Of a stretch of 64,000 nucleotides of DNA, positions 1-13,700 are shown piece by piece. Origin of the DNA: Trebouxia sp. TZW2008 (taxonomy: Eukaryota; Chlorophyta; Trebouxiophyceae; Trebouxiales; Trebouxiaceae); the NCBI GenBank assembly GCA_002118135.1, contig BDIU01000022.1:1-64000 (forward strand), in the 5' to 3' direction. How positions within the stretch are numbered: the first letter of the stretch is position 1; each line of letters opens with the position of its first letter. A model generated the notes under the pieces. The model did no database searches. It had not been told where the DNA came from and worked only from the letters and a program-made list of their open reading frames with translations. The translations under genes were made by a program, and so were the position numbers.

Positions 1-3000
1 GGGGGGGGCGCGCATGTTGCAGTGGGTACAAAACAAACAGCGTCACGAAGAATGCGAGTCTCCTCAGGCAAAGCAAGATTGACCATAGCAAGTCCACAAG
101 GCCCAGCCATTGGACAGCACAGCTTGCATCTTACAGCATGCATGCTGCTTGCAGCTCAGGTTTCAGATCGCAATGTTCACACACAATCTGATGCGCTGAG
201 CTTGGAAGACATGCCTGTGCCATGCGAGCCTCATGCCTCTTCTTGAGTATGTACGGCTTTGGTATCAGCATCCAAGGCACAGCTGCAAATGCTGCCAACA
301 GCAAGAACACCTGCATTGTAGTTCCAGTTTGAGAGCATAGCAAGCAGATAGTAGCAGCAGGAGACGCCTAGATTTAGTCCTGTGCGCGACTTCAAGCTGA
401 TGAGTATCTCTTTTGCAAGCAGAAACTGTTCCAAACCCGCTGACGATATGCCCAAAGTGCAGAACAAGGACTACTTGACCCTTGCTAGATGTGAGCAAAA
501 TGCACATCAATGCAGAGCACTTGTGCGTTCAATTAGGCTTTGATCATTTGGTGGCACTCTTGTCGTTACTGAGGCAAACTCAGTCTATGTTCCTTAAGCA
601 GCAGCATGATGCAGTGCTGGCACTGCAGGCAAAGAGGCAAGGGCTGGGAGACTGTTTGCCGGTGAAAAGTCCATGTGAATCTCGACCATGATCAAGCTAT
701 GCAAGTCACTCAGGACTATGAAGCTGACCTGGAAGCCAGCCTGGCCGGCATACATCTTGTTCCTCGGGCAGCCAGCTGTAGTGACACCTGCTGAATCCGT
801 GCTGGTGCAGTCCACATTGCCAGGCTGAAGGAACATGTAGATCATGATGTGGTACAGGTCAGCCACTGAGCCGCTGATCCACTTGGCAATGATCAAGATA
901 CATAGGTAGCCAAAGAGAGCGTTTAGGAAGATCATCTGTGGAATGAACTCGCAGATGATGGAGAGCTTGTCTCGGAAGTAGCGTTGGTTGAAGAGTGACA
1001 GAATGACACCACCGTTCATCTGTGCCACACCTGACAAAAGGCAAGGCAAGAGTCAATGAAGCAGAAAGTAGCGCTGGTTGAAGCAGGACAGCATGACACT
1101 GCCATTCATCTGTGCTACACTTGAATGAAAAGTCAAGGCAAGAGTCAATGAGCCAGACATCAGGTCAGCAGCAACAGCACAGAAACTGCACTGGTTGAAA
1201 ACTAACAGAACGATGTGACTTTCAAATGTTGCAACACCTGGTTGACAAAGCAGGGCAAATGTCGATGAAGCAGACACGAGTCTAGTGGCAACTTTGTGAA
1301 TCATGTGTCATTACATAGCATCTGAGGTGATACACGGAACAACATGCAGATCATGTTGGGGGATGCAAGCTGCCAACTGTGCTTGCTCTGTGCAAACATC
1401 AGGCTGAGCAATGCTCTGTGCTGATGGTCAGGTGCATTGCAATTGAGGTGGTTGAGAAGCTGCATGCCCATATGCTACAAATTGACATGTCGAGGGTTTG
1501 TGGTGCGCTCACCAAGCAGAATTGACAGCTTCATCTTGACAGAGTTGAGGTAAGACAGCTCAGTCTTACTTCCGTGCCACACAGGGTCTACACCAAAGGG
1601 GTACGGGTTCTGCATGTCACGCACTTAACTCTTTTAGACTGATCAGTCAGTCAATGAAAGCCAGATACAGACCAAATTCTGGGCAGCTTTGCGATGCATG
1701 CTACTGCAAAGTCATGAGCTGACATGATGCAGCCCATCATGTGTCAGAGTCCCAGGACGCTCTTATTGGACTGACAAGCATGCAAAGCTTGACAAAACAC
1801 GCAGCAGCACTGCACGTACAGACACATAGCTGTGGTACATGCTAAAATGCCGTGACATACGGCTCTCCCGGACTGTGACTTGAATGCATGAAAGTGACTG
1901 CTGTTGCCAAACAACGTGCACTAGCACTGTGCACAGCCACAGCGCAAGAAACAGCTTTCAAGTCATGAGGCAAGAAGGTTTGCTCACCCTGCCATTCATG
2001 GACAGGCCATCCTCAAAGGCTGATGGACACCGGGTCTCATTCCACTTGATCTGCAGCAGGGAATAGCCGCGGCCAGCTTCATCCCTACAGGCCCAGTGGC
2101 TCTTGCCGAAGATACTCATGGGGATGGAGAATGCTTCATTGTAAACCAGCCCAGTGTAGATGGAGAAGATAGCCATGAGCAGCATCACATAGCGTCCTGC
2201 AGTCACACAGGCTTTATTGACATTGGCAGGAGGGAAAGGAGGCCAAGGTTGACTCCACCCATACCTAGCAAATCCCAGTCTGGACGCCTTCATGTGCTGA
2301 TAATCACAGGCATGAGCCTGGTCATCTATGCATGGAGAGGCGGACTTTGTGTTGATTGGTTCAAAAGGCACATATGCACCGTGAAAAGAGACTGCAAGGA
2401 ATCATGCATTTGTCACAGGCTGTGAAAACAAAAACAAGGTTGTCTGACAAAGCGCCATGAAAGCAACAATATGCCTGAATTTGCTCATGCAAGTCGCAAA
2501 TACACCACTTTGGCAGGATGCAGCCGCATCAAGGAAATGCACGATTCCTCACATGGCCTTACAGGCTTGCTTAGCTCACCTCCAAAGCACATGCCCAGAA
2601 TCTCATCTAGCTGCTGCCTGCCCATAGTCTTCTCCCTCAACACCATCCACAAGGCAAACATAAGCAGCAGCAAGCCGTGCCCGAAATCCCCAAACATGAC
2701 AGCAAAGAGGAATGGGAAGGTGACAATGGTAAACGGGGCTGGGTTGGCCTCTCTGTACTTGGCCACACCGTATGCATCCACAATCTCCTGGAAGGAGTGG
2801 GTGATCTTGTTGGTCTGGAAGTAGGTCGGGGGCTGCTCATATGTGACCAGTGGCTGGAAGATGGTGCCGACCTGTGAGAACAATGGAAATTTTACTGCAT
2901 TCAAGACGCCGTATGAGTGCTGCCATGCATTGCCTACATTCACAGTGATCAGTGCTCGTCATGACGCTCATTAGATTTCAGGGCATCCTTTTATGTCCCT

Positions 3001-6000
3001 TCACTGGGTCCAGTGGCACCATTCGCTCCCAGCACCGTTGCAACTGCGTGTGATGCCAGGCAATGCGACTCATGCTCCTTGCTGTTTTACTTTTTGACAC
3101 TCAGTTGTAAAACAAGAGCAAAGTACATCACGAGATGCATGCTGTGATGATATGTGGGCTCTGCAGCAGCCCCCGTATGTAGACACATGGCTGACATGTA
3201 GACAGTGCATAGGGCTACAACAGCCTGACCAGCTTTGGTCCTTCCTGGTAGCTCTGTTGTGAGACTTGCAGGTTGAAATGACGTGCAGAAGCACTTCTTC
3301 AAACAATACTTGAATCCTATGCCATGCAACATCACAAAAGGGCACTGCACATATGCTCTGTAACCACAGTTCTGTACACAAATTTGGGTCAATCGTGCAA
3401 TTGGAGATAAAGCATGCATAGCATACCGAGGAATTGGCTCTTTGCGCCACTTCTGACAAGGCATCCTGCACTTGCTGTTTGCCTGACACTGGGCACCACG
3501 CTTCCGCTACCAGCACCTGCAACAGAGAAGAGCTTGAGCGTGGCTGATAGTGCAGTTTCCAGACTGCCCAAGCAATTCTCTCCGACCTAGCACCACTTAG
3601 TGCCAATATCAGGCAGTAGTTAGAATGTGCAAGCAATATAGAAGGTAAGCGTTTTCATCAATCCATACATGCTTGGTGACAATCACTGTGTGCTGTTGAT
3701 CAGCTTGTAGACAGCCAGCCCATTGCGTGACAGCCAACAACTAATTTGAGCAGACCATTGCAACACAAGATGACCTAAACTGATGTAACACATGAAAGCA
3801 ATCCTCTTCCAGTGATGAGTGTGCTATGGCATGTGTGCGATGCTGTCTAATTAGCACACTCAGACACTTTGGCATGAGATGACAATGATTGTGATGACAT
3901 CGCAGTAGGTACCTTGCGTGAGGTGTCCACGCTGAGCTTGTTTAGGGTGTGGTAGATGGCTGTCTCTTGCTTGGTCTGCACAGTCCAGCCATCCAGATTT
4001 GCAGCAATGTTTTGCAGCACTGAATCCCTATGCCGTTCACCTGCACCAAATTCCAAGGTCAGGCTCATGCGCCAAGTAGAGACACCATCAATTGATACAT
4101 AACAAGCTTACACAAGCAGACTTCTTGTGTAAATGACTATGTGTGCAAAGTATCATTGTATAGTTACAAGCAGCAAGTCACGTCATGCTGCTGAGGTGAC
4201 CATGCTAATGTGCATGGCAGCAATATTCTGCAGCACTGACTCCCTGTGCCACTCACCTACATTATGACTCAGGCTTATGCTGCAAGTAACTTCACCATTG
4301 CACGACACCTGATCAAGCTTGTGCACGCTGAGACGTGTCAACTGTACTGATGCCAAATGACACTGTACAAATAGTAGCACTGTACACAGGATACAGCAGC
4401 ACTTGGGCTGGGCAAAGCAAACGCTTAAGTGGCAACTTCGTTCTGCTACAGATAGCCCCTACAGTCTGGCAATTTACTATGCCAGCCACGTCCTCAATGC
4501 AAGGTGCTATGTGCAAGACAAAGAGCATATTGAGCCTGCACAAGCCTGATATCATGCACACTTGTACGTCTGCAACGCTGGAGCGGCGCTACGCCTTGCG
4601 GCAACTGCAATAGCCCAACGCACTGCACTGTTCCAGCATTGACATTCATCTCTTGTCTGCTTCATGAATTCTTGTACAGGCTCAACATGCTGAGATAGAA
4701 CCTCACATTCAGGTTTGCTACTGTGCATTGATTACGACCAGACGACGCTATGTTGCTTTGCTTTGCCAACACAAACATGCACCAGGATACAACCTGAGGA
4801 CCACACTTGCTTTTGAAAGCTTTGTATGTCCTTCTGCTCAGCAGCCAACATGTCAATAGCAAGTGCGCTGTGCACATGCTGGTCGGCATGCAGAGGGACT
4901 ATGAAAACTTGAGAAGCAGGCAAGGCCATGCATCTGGTCTGGATGACATCACTATTGCTCAGCACTTATGAGCATGCACAGAGTGTCTTTGACACTCTTA
5001 TGGAGTTCAGGAGTTGAAAGTCTGTGCAAATTTCCTGGTTGTTTTCTCCTTTGAACGATTTGGAGCAAAGGCCAGGTTGGTGTTATGCAAAACAGAGGAG
5101 CGGAGGTGTCACCTGCTTCGATGGTGGTGTGCAGCTCCCTGAGCCTTGCGGTGACTTCTGCATTCATCTGCCTCTGCCTTGCTGGCTCCTCTGGGAAAGG
5201 GTACCTGTTTGCTCCAAATGCCTCACAAATCTGCATGCATGAATCTAATAAGCACACAGGTATCACTCTTGTAAGCATGAGCAACCACATGAGAATCAGA
5301 TGTATTCTGTCCATCAACAAAGCCATGCCAGGGGTCCAGCAGTCCATGACTGAAAAGAATCATACTGGCGCTCAATGTGCTAGAACACAAACGGCGCCAT
5401 GCAGTGATTGCTTTATTTGAGCCTCAGATGCTGACCGGAAGTACTGCTCACACCAAAAAACCATCGACGCGAAAGAGTTCATGTGAAGAAAGTAGTATCG
5501 GCCTGATACATGCTGCTATGACAAGCTTTGACCATGCAATCTGTGTTGCATGGAATTGAAGCATCCATTGACGCATCTCCAGCAAGTTTGCAATGTCGAC
5601 ATCAGCGACTTGTACAAATAGCTGGTCCTTGAGGGGAAAAACGTCAGCACAGCCACAAGTCTAGACTGACCTTTAGAATCTTTGTCCTTGCCCTTTCACC
5701 AGCAAAGAACACAACAAAGACTGCTTTCTCCAGCTTTTCCCCAGACGTGGGGTCCAGGACACTGCCCACTGCGGTGGACTTCAGAAACATGTTTCCGCGT
5801 GTTGCTCTGAACAGCAGCCTCTCAAAGGCAATGAGCTTCTCCTGCTGAATCACTCCAGCCACAAAGCCCAGGCGGACAGTCTTGGGGTCTGTGGTGCTCT
5901 CACCAGCCAAAAGAGGAGCCTCCATTGTTCCTGAGCTGCCTGTAGAGAGCAGACAACATGACTTGGGAGGCATACTTTGCAACAGGGACGGCTTTTGTTG

Positions 6001-7199
6001 TGCTAGTGGGCCTACCACAGCTTACTGGTCAGACTACACTTATGCACAGAAAGCCATCTGCACAGACGCACAGATACATGCAGATCGAACTTGCAATCTC
6101 TTGGCAACATTGCTCACCAACTGTCTTGTAAACTAGTCAAGATTTGTCTGAGTAGCAAAGAGCTGTACTGCCTGATTGGGTCTGGAGGAGATCCTAGGGC
6201 TATCTTTTCTTTCACACATGCAAGCATACAACTTACTATCTGCAGGAGAGGGGGGCCCACTTTCAAACTGAGCAGCGCTAGCGCGGTGCTGTGCATCATC
6301 AAAGAAGCCGCCAGCCTTCTCCAGCACCAGCTGCAGCTCCATCAGCTCACTGTGGCTGCGCTGCAGGCGCTCGCTGTTGCCATTGATCTCGAGCAGCTCA
6401 GTCTCCAGCTCATCTAGCTTTGCCTGTCATCAAGGCAATTGGCAAATGGAACGTTTGCTTCCTTGAGCATTTTATTGTCAGGGTTTCATGCAGCATGTCC
6501 TGAGGAGGAATGCATTGCTGCAGTGAGAGTCTCAAAAGCATAGCGAGGTGACTGTCTCAGTCAAGACAATTTAATGGCTGCATGCAGCATTACAAGATGC
6601 ATGAATGCTTGGCAGCCCCACCTCTAGCTCATCCAGCTCCCAAGCATCACCACCCATCCTTGCTCCAACAATCAGCTCTGACTTTTGGACCTGCATTTTG
6701 TTTACAAATGTAAAATGCGCTTTTGTTATGTGCCTACCCACTGGCAAGAAAGAATGTTGAGGGTTGAAGCTGAAGAGCTTCAGCAGGCACAGCAGCTCAC
6801 CTGATCGTGAAAGAACCTCAGCTTCCTAGACATCTCGTCACATCTCTTGACCTGTCAAAGAGAAGACTGCTCAGCACACTTGGGGTTTAACCAGATAGAG
6901 GTCATAGTTTTGCTCACTATCTGCATACCTGTGCTGCGTAACTCTTCTGGAACGCGCTCTTTTCCGTGTTCAGGTCTTTGAACTGCAGCAGACCGACGTG
7001 GCCAAGCGCTGCCACTGTGTCGTGTGCTGACTCAGCGGGCATCATCAGCTGCAGGCAAGCAAGCGATCAAAACTTGTTGCCGAAAAGCACAGAAAATCAA
7101 GACCACGACAACCTCAGTAGAAACAACTTCTGAACAGACCTGCATGAGCTGCATCTCCTCGCTCCTGAACATGTCCATGGTAGGCCCAAACTTGAACAT
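1..7199 (-). CDS. VHA-a: V-type proton ATPase V0 subunit a (3' end outside window)
   Basis: Membrane subunit a of the V-ATPase, which with the c-ring forms the proton path that acidifies vacuole and endomembranes. The start at 7199 gives [20 protein letters not shown], the classic VHA-a opening. Exons readable by splice sites: 7199-7141, 7048-6929, 6851-6801, 6690-6622, 6423-6237, 5939-5671, 5230-5113, 4040-3913, 3516-3427, 2872-2581, 2196-~1989, 1609-1513, 1030-729 and 310-~208. Family hallmarks seen: [23 protein letters not shown], the [11 protein letters not shown] signature, [23 protein letters not shown] and [15 protein letters not shown]. The exon at 310 ([13 protein letters not shown]) is followed by nothing I can assign down to base 1. 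The last membrane helices, which in this family hold the essential arginine, must therefore lie off the left edge. The end of the 310 exon may use a GC donor. Two introns hold partial exon copies. Family identity is certain; exon ends are by eye. Confidence 0.93.
1031..1290 (-). repeat. Tandem partial copies of a VHA-a exon start
   Basis: Directly upstream (in gene sense) of the real exon starting at 1030, the acceptor region plus the first 50-60 coding bases are repeated. One copy at about 1120-1063 still reads [18 protein letters not shown], against [18 protein letters not shown] in the real exon. A more decayed copy lies near 1220-1182. The intronic filler (caaggcaagagtcaatga and variants) is repeated too. 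Only the 1030 copy continues into the full exon, so the others are pseudo-exons or decoy acceptors. Confidence 0.85.
4200..4275 (-). repeat. Partial copy of VHA-a exon 4040-3913
   Basis: On the minus strand, about 4255-4210 encodes [14 protein letters not shown], a near repeat of [14 protein letters not shown] at the start of the real exon at 4040. The flanking intron (aggctcatgc / aggcttatgc) is duplicated as well. After the shared segment the copy loses similarity, so it cannot replace the real exon. Confidence 0.85.
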
Positions 7200-7714
7200 C
7201 TTGCTGTATGTCCAGCCGATTGGCTGGTCACAATATTGGCCGCGCCAAGGCTATGGGAAGATTGCTGCTGGCGTTCCTCTCAAGTTTGCATTCTCAAGAA
7301 CGATGCAGTCCCCCACAATCCAGCTCTCACAGGTAACTGCACTCTTGCCAGCAAGCACCCGTGTGCAAAGGGCAAGATTAGCGGAAATCGATTTGTTTCA
7401 GCCAAAATATTCTGAATTTAGACAGCCAGGCTATGACTTTAGTCATCAGAAAGTACTCCGTTGACTGCGTTTGCATCTGCTGCTCAATGCGGAGGAGCTA
7501 CGCGCTGCAGGCCTTTTGTATTATGCTTCAATGCTGGCTTTGGTTCAGCTCTCCGTCACCAACGAAGGTGCTCTTGTGCAGCACCCAAAGTCATTGCTTG
7601 AGGGTTGACTGATCTGCATGCAGAGAAATTTGCATTTGCAGCCGTGCGCCTGAGCCATCTGTTGAGTGCTCGTCAACACCGCCGACTGCTTGGCCTGACT
7701 TGATTTAGTTGAGA
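7200..7714. promoter_or_regulatory. Shared upstream region of the divergent VHA-a and ABCB genes
   Basis: About 515 bp separate the two divergent start codons. It must hold both 5' leaders and both promoters. I see no clear TATA box or repeated motif and no coding exon; the plus-strand reading frame through 7024-7464 is antisense to VHA-a exons 1 and 2 plus leader. Confidence 0.5.
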
Positions 7715-10700
7715 ATGCCTCGCGGCATCACCAGAAAGGATTACACGCTTTTGAGAGACGGTCAAGCAGCTGAAAACCTGTTTGGAGATGAGGAATCCGG
7801 TAGGAAGCCCCGAGGAGCAACAGTCTGGCGTCTGTTTGGTTTGGCAAAGCAGGAAGTCTTCGTGAGTACCTGTGTTCAAGCACAACGTTCCAGCTGCAGC
7901 AGGGGTGTAGCTGCAACGTCTCCTGTATAGTGCCACTGCTGAATTCAAAATGACTCGAAGCTTGCTTGATGTGACAGGTCATCGTTTTGGCAACAGTAGC
8001 TTTGGGAGTTGCTTCTCTCTGCACAGTTGCTGTGCCAAAGCTGTCAGGCGACCTCATTGACATTTGTATCAAATTTGGTCAAGCTTCATACAGTGAAGAT
8101 GTAGCAAAGCACAAGCTGAATGGTGGGCTTTGATGCTGCCATTCACCTTTGTGTTGATCCCTGTTGAGTTGTAACAGGTCAGCATCAAAGACGTTGAGCT
8201 TGGTTCGCAGGCATGTTGTACAAAATCCTGATTGTCTTGGCAGTGGGTGGCGTTGCTAGTGGCATCAGATCTTGGTGAGATTTAGCATATCAGTGTGTCT
8301 GCCCTGCATCAGCTTCATGCAAGTGCACAGTCTACAGCTCAACGACCGCCCTTGCGCTCAGCTACCTCATGTTTGCATTTGCCTTTCACAGCCTTGCCAA
8401 CAAGATGTTGACCATTTCATCAGGCTATTGTGTTTCACTTGGATTTGCTGACAAATGTCGACTTGACTCAGGCTGTTCAACTCAGCAGCTGAGCGAGTGA
8501 TGTGCACTTTGCGGCACCGCTTGTTCAGCCATCTGATGAGGCAGGAGATTGGGTTCTATGACCGCATACGCACTGGGGAGTTGATGAACAGGCTTTCTGA
8601 GGTGTGCATCATCAGCATCTTACCTTTGTGTTAGTTATATAGTAATGGATGCCACACTTTAGCATATGTGTTAAGTATATGTTGGCTACATGCTGTGAGG
8701 CAGGCAGGCTTTCTTGGACGCCTGTGAACATCATAAGCGATTGCTTCCAGTCAGATTTGTTTGTTGCACATATCATTTGCAGCAGCCTCAGCACACACGC
8801 CGTGCATCATATTTCTTGCCTGCTCTGGCCTGAGCATGCTTCACTGCTGACTGACCAGGCAGACTCACTCAAGCAAATTGACAGTGTCTGTGGGCAAACA
8901 CTGTGCCGCCTGCTCGTGCAGGACACCAGACTGATGAAGAGTGCAGGGACATCAAGCATCAGTGTTGCACTGCGCAGCGTGGTGGTAGCAATGTTTGGCC
9001 TGGTGCTGATGTTCATTACATCAGTGCTGTTGACAGCGCTGACTTTGGCTATTCTGCCAGTGCTGCTCCTGTCATTCCGTTGGTATGCCATTGTCAACAA
9101 GAAGTACACAGCGGAGCAGCTGACCGCCAGTGCAGAAGCCAGCACTGTAGCTGAAGAGTGCTTTGGCTCAATACGCACAGTGAGCTGCTTCTATAGACTG
9201 AAGCTGTGTCATCCTGTTGCGCTCTACTTTTCGCTGTGCATGCTACGAATCCAGCTGCACATGACTCATGAAGCATGTGGAACTTTGTAGCACAGCTGCA
9301 CACAACCCATGAAGAACGTGGATCATTGTAGCGTGCTGACATGTTGCCTGTTTGTGCAATGATGTGACCATATTGTACCTGCTTTCCCCAACACCTTTTC
9401 AGCTGTCTAGGGCATTGTGCCAAAATAAAGGCATTGTGTATCAGAGGAGTGTGCTGGACATATATTCTGGTATAGTCCTTGTTCTGGCCACGACTTGGAA
9501 CCTTAATGGCTGACTCGCTGCTGGGGTAACAAGACAACATCAAAGCTCGCTTTTGTTGCTTCTGTTGTTGGTAGCTTGCAGCTATTGAGTTGCATTGCAC
9601 CCGCGTCACTTCTGCAGCTACCAGGGTGCATGCTCAACGCATGTAAATCAAGTGTCAACATTGCTGTATGCAGCAGCAGAGCATACACTCAAACGTGCTG
9701 CTGAACTGGCAGGTGCGCTCCTTTGCCAAGGAGACAGCAGCTTGTGCCAAATATGAAGGTTCGGTCAAGAGTGTGCTGAAGTGGGGTTTGAAGAGCGCAT
9801 CAGCCTCTGGACTCTTCTTTGGAACCAACTTTGCCTTTGCAACAGGTAAGCGTACTCCTTGATCTGCATACACAGCAGCTTCTCCTGATGATGACTGCTC
9901 CTTTGAATCAGAAAACGCCTTTATATCAAATGTTATAACCATTACCTCATAGCAACATTGTCTTGACTAAGGTGTCCGTTTGCATTGTCCCTACAAGTAG
10001 AGTGGCCTTAAGGGGGTACCTTGATAATGCTATTGTCGTTGTCAGCTTACCCACCGTTTTCACAATACAGGCGGGATCATCTGCGTGCTGTGGTTTGGAG
10101 CCCGCCTGGTGGTGGAGAATAAGCTCAGCCCAGGAGAGCTCAGCACCTTTGTCATCTATGCTGTGTATGTGGGCAGCAATGTGGGCCAGCTGGCAGGCAT
10201 TGTATCCTCCCTGGTCCAGGTAATCCGCGCACTGGATGAAGTGCTTGCATGCATCTACAAGATATGTCAACAACGGGATTGTGTCTTCCCTGGTCCAGGT
10301 AACATGTGCAACTCTTGCAGTGCTTGCATGCACCCACAAGAATGCTCACAATGGCATTGGGTCTTCCCTAGTCCAGGTAATGTGTGCAATTATTGCAGTG
10401 CTTGCATGCATCCATAAGATGTGCCAATGATGGCGTCATGAACTCGCTAGTCCAGGTAATGTGTGCAACTATTGCAGAGCTTGCATGTGTCTACAATGTA
10501 TGCCAATGATGCCCTCATAACCCTCCCTTATCCAGGTGATGTGTGCAGTCATTGCAGTTCTTGCATGCATCCATGACATTACCCAAGGATGGCATTGTGT
10601 CCTTGCTTGTTCAGGTGATATACACAATTGCTGCCGTGCTTGCCTGGGTCCATTTACCACCATTTGAGTTTGTTCAACATGGCATGATGGCTCCAAATGC

Positions 10701-13700
10701 ACAGGCTGCCAGGGTCTCACTGGTAGTCACAGCCGTGCATGACCTTTGCTTTTCACCTCTCATATGAAGCAGGCACGAGAGGCTTTGCCCTGCTGGATAA
10801 GTCTGCATGTATCTATCAGCAGTTCTGTCGTGATGCTGTAAAAGGCGACTTGGCTTTTATCTTTAGCAGGCTGTGGTGCCAGCACTAGGCTGTTTGCCTT
10901 GCTATACCGGCAGCCCCAGGAGGTGCCCTCAGGCCAGGCCAAACCCCAGCAGAACCCCCAGGGGCCAGGTGTGAACTTGCAAGACGTTGTAGCACAGGCT
11001 TCTGGGCTGTCTAGCAGAGTATGACTTCTGTTTTGATAACGACTTTGTTTAATGCAGGCAGTGGGTGCCAGCACTAGGGTGTTTGCTCTGCTGGACCGGC
11101 AGCCCCAGATGGTGCCCTCCGGCCATGCAAAGCCCCAGGGTAGCCCCCAGGGGGCCCAGATAGAGTTCCGGGACGTCAGCTTCAGCTATCCAAGCAGGCC
11201 GGACATCCAGGTACAGTAACTTTTCTTCATAAAGCCACTTGATGTCAGGACATTCTCGATGTAAGGACAATGCAATTGGTAACGAATTCCTGCATTCTGG
11301 CTGCTCTGAGTCAGGACAATGTAAAGACAACTTTCATGGGAACCAAAGCATTATCTACAAAGAGCATTCACTGTAGTGAAAATGATGCCAGCTGAACTTT
11401 CTAGCATATGTGTCAGGTGTGTATGGCTCAACTCTTGTCTTGCCATGTCAGCTTGTTCATGAGGGTCATGGCAAAGATGAGAGGTGTTCATTTTATGAAA
11501 CACAGGTGCTCAAGGGCATCAGCTTTGAGGTGCAGCCAGGGTGCAAGGTGGCCCTAGTGGGGTCATCAGGGGGCGGCAAGACCACCATTGTCAACCTCAT
11601 TGAACGCTTCTATGACCCCCACAGAGGCTCTGTGTTGTTTGATGGGCTGCCCTTGACGGACATCAACCATGACTACCTACATCAGCAGGTCAGTGTGCAT
11701 TCCTGGCGTAGTCCTTGGCATATCACATGCAACATCCATGCTGCAAGACTGCATATCATGGTCATGGTCATGATACTCACAATGCTGATCACCATAACAA
11801 TATTGATACTGACAATGCTTGTATGATGACAATAATGCACACTTCAGCGTCTGTTTGCTGTTTACAGCAAAGTGGCGTCTCTGTATGTAGCATTGAATAT
11901 ACAGGTAAGGCTGTCATGTGACAAGGCAGTCCAGTGGGAAGCTGATATCTTGTATACCTGCTTCACCTCCTGGTGCTGCCGTGTTTTGCGTTGGGACAGT
12001 CAATGCATAATTTAGGCAAGCTCACAACCTGTCTTGCCTGCATCTTGATGTGACCCCAATCAATGACTGAATCCATAACCTGATGAGCATGTGATCTATC
12101 CTGACAGCGTTATGATGTGAACTCAATAAAGAACTGGATCCATTCCCAAGTGCATGCATGAGTCATGTTTGACAAAAAGCTGGTCTTGCAGTCTGTCATG
12201 CTGGAACTTTGACATGTGCATGTGTGCGTGCCGTGCAGGTGTCCATAGTCAGTCAGGAGCCAATTCTGTTTGCCGAGTCCATCATGCACAACATAGCCTA
12301 TGGCATGCCTGGGGGCTCAGCTAGCGTGTCACTTGCTCAGGTATGTCCTTCTTCTATTGTCACATTGTGATGGCATGTAGTGCATCTTTCATCCTGCAGT
12401 GGTGCCTCTGCCCAGCTTCCTATCTGCCACACCTACCCAAGTGCAGCTTCTCTGCAATCTACCCGATTGCATTTTGCCTGGTTTTACTGCAGCACTTGCC
12501 CTTTCATCTTGCAGAAGCCACATTGCTGTGGCGCACAGAGAATCTCACCTGCTGTGCTAGTGCATCTGCTTGCTGCGACTATTGGCCTGGCTGGACTCCT
12601 GAGAGGTCTCAGATGCTCTGCCCGCTTCTGCGTGTACTGACACCATTACATGTGCCTTCAAGCAACATGTACACAAGAATCTACATCATGCTATAGCTGG
12701 ATGATGTACCTGGCTTAGGAACCATACCATGTTGCACTGGCTCTCACATCTTCCGTAATATCACTCATGCCTGGCTCCTTGCATGGCATCATTGGACATG
12801 CCATCTGTTGCCCTCAGGTGACAGACACATTGGCTGTATGTGCTCAGTCAAACATCAGTCCTCAGCTCTTCATGTTGTGACAGGTGGAGGAGGCAGCCAA
12901 GATTGCCAATGCTCATGATTTCATCCGATCCTTCCCCCAGGGCTACCGTACCCAGGTTGGGGAGAGGGGGGTGCGCCTGTCAGGGGGGCAGAAGCAGCGG
13001 GTTGCCATTGCCAGGGCTATCTTGCCAAAGCCTAGGGTGCTGCTTCTTGATGAGGCCACAAGTAAGCACTGTGACAACATCTGTTCTTGTGCTGGCTGTT
13101 GCCTGTGTGGGTCTCATGTGTGGGTCTCATGTGTAAGCTTCCTTCAATGTCAAGAATAGTCATGGGCCATTGTCACATGCTTTCATGAGTTGCTTGGCCC
13201 TTAGTCTAAGCTCTGCATCCCAGCTGCTGCTTATAGCTGAAGCTGGTTTGGAGCTGTGCATACCATGGTTGCTTGCTTGCATCTAATCCAGGTGAATGCA
13301 GCCCAGTCCAAGCTCTGCGTTATAGCCTGTTCTTGGCTGTTGCAGGTGCATGGGATGCGATCAGCAAAGCTGCAATGCAGGACACTCTTGACAAAGCAGC
13401 ACAGGGCCGCACAGTGCTGGTCCCTGCACATTGCCTGCCCACAACCCAAGCTCTGCCCTATGGCTGATACCTGCAGATGCAAGTACTCGAAATCTATGCA
13501 TGGCCATTGCAGGTGCATTGGATGCAGAGAGCAAGGCTGCAGTGGCGGATGCTCTAGACAAAGCAGCACAGGGCCGCACAGTGCTGGTCAGTTCGTACCC
13601 CCTGTCCACAGTCTAGCTCTGTCCCATGGTTGATTCCTGCAGGTGAAAGTGACTGACACCGATGCATGCTGTTGCAGGTGCATTGGATGCTGAGAGCAAG

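Noticed and set aside
1..13. Poly-G start as telomere or element end
   Set aside because: Too short and not a telomere repeat; most likely a chance run at the window edge.
3070..3636. 188-residue minus-strand frame
   Set aside because: Includes part of a VHA-a exon in a wrong frame plus intron; the correct exon is 3516-3427.
8649..9290. 213-residue continuous frame
   Set aside because: Its second half is the real ABCB exon 8922-9179; the rest is intron read-through.
10195..10619. CRISPR-like regular repeat
   Set aside because: Repeats are adjacent, without unique spacers, inside a eukaryotic intron, and derive from the neighbouring exon end.
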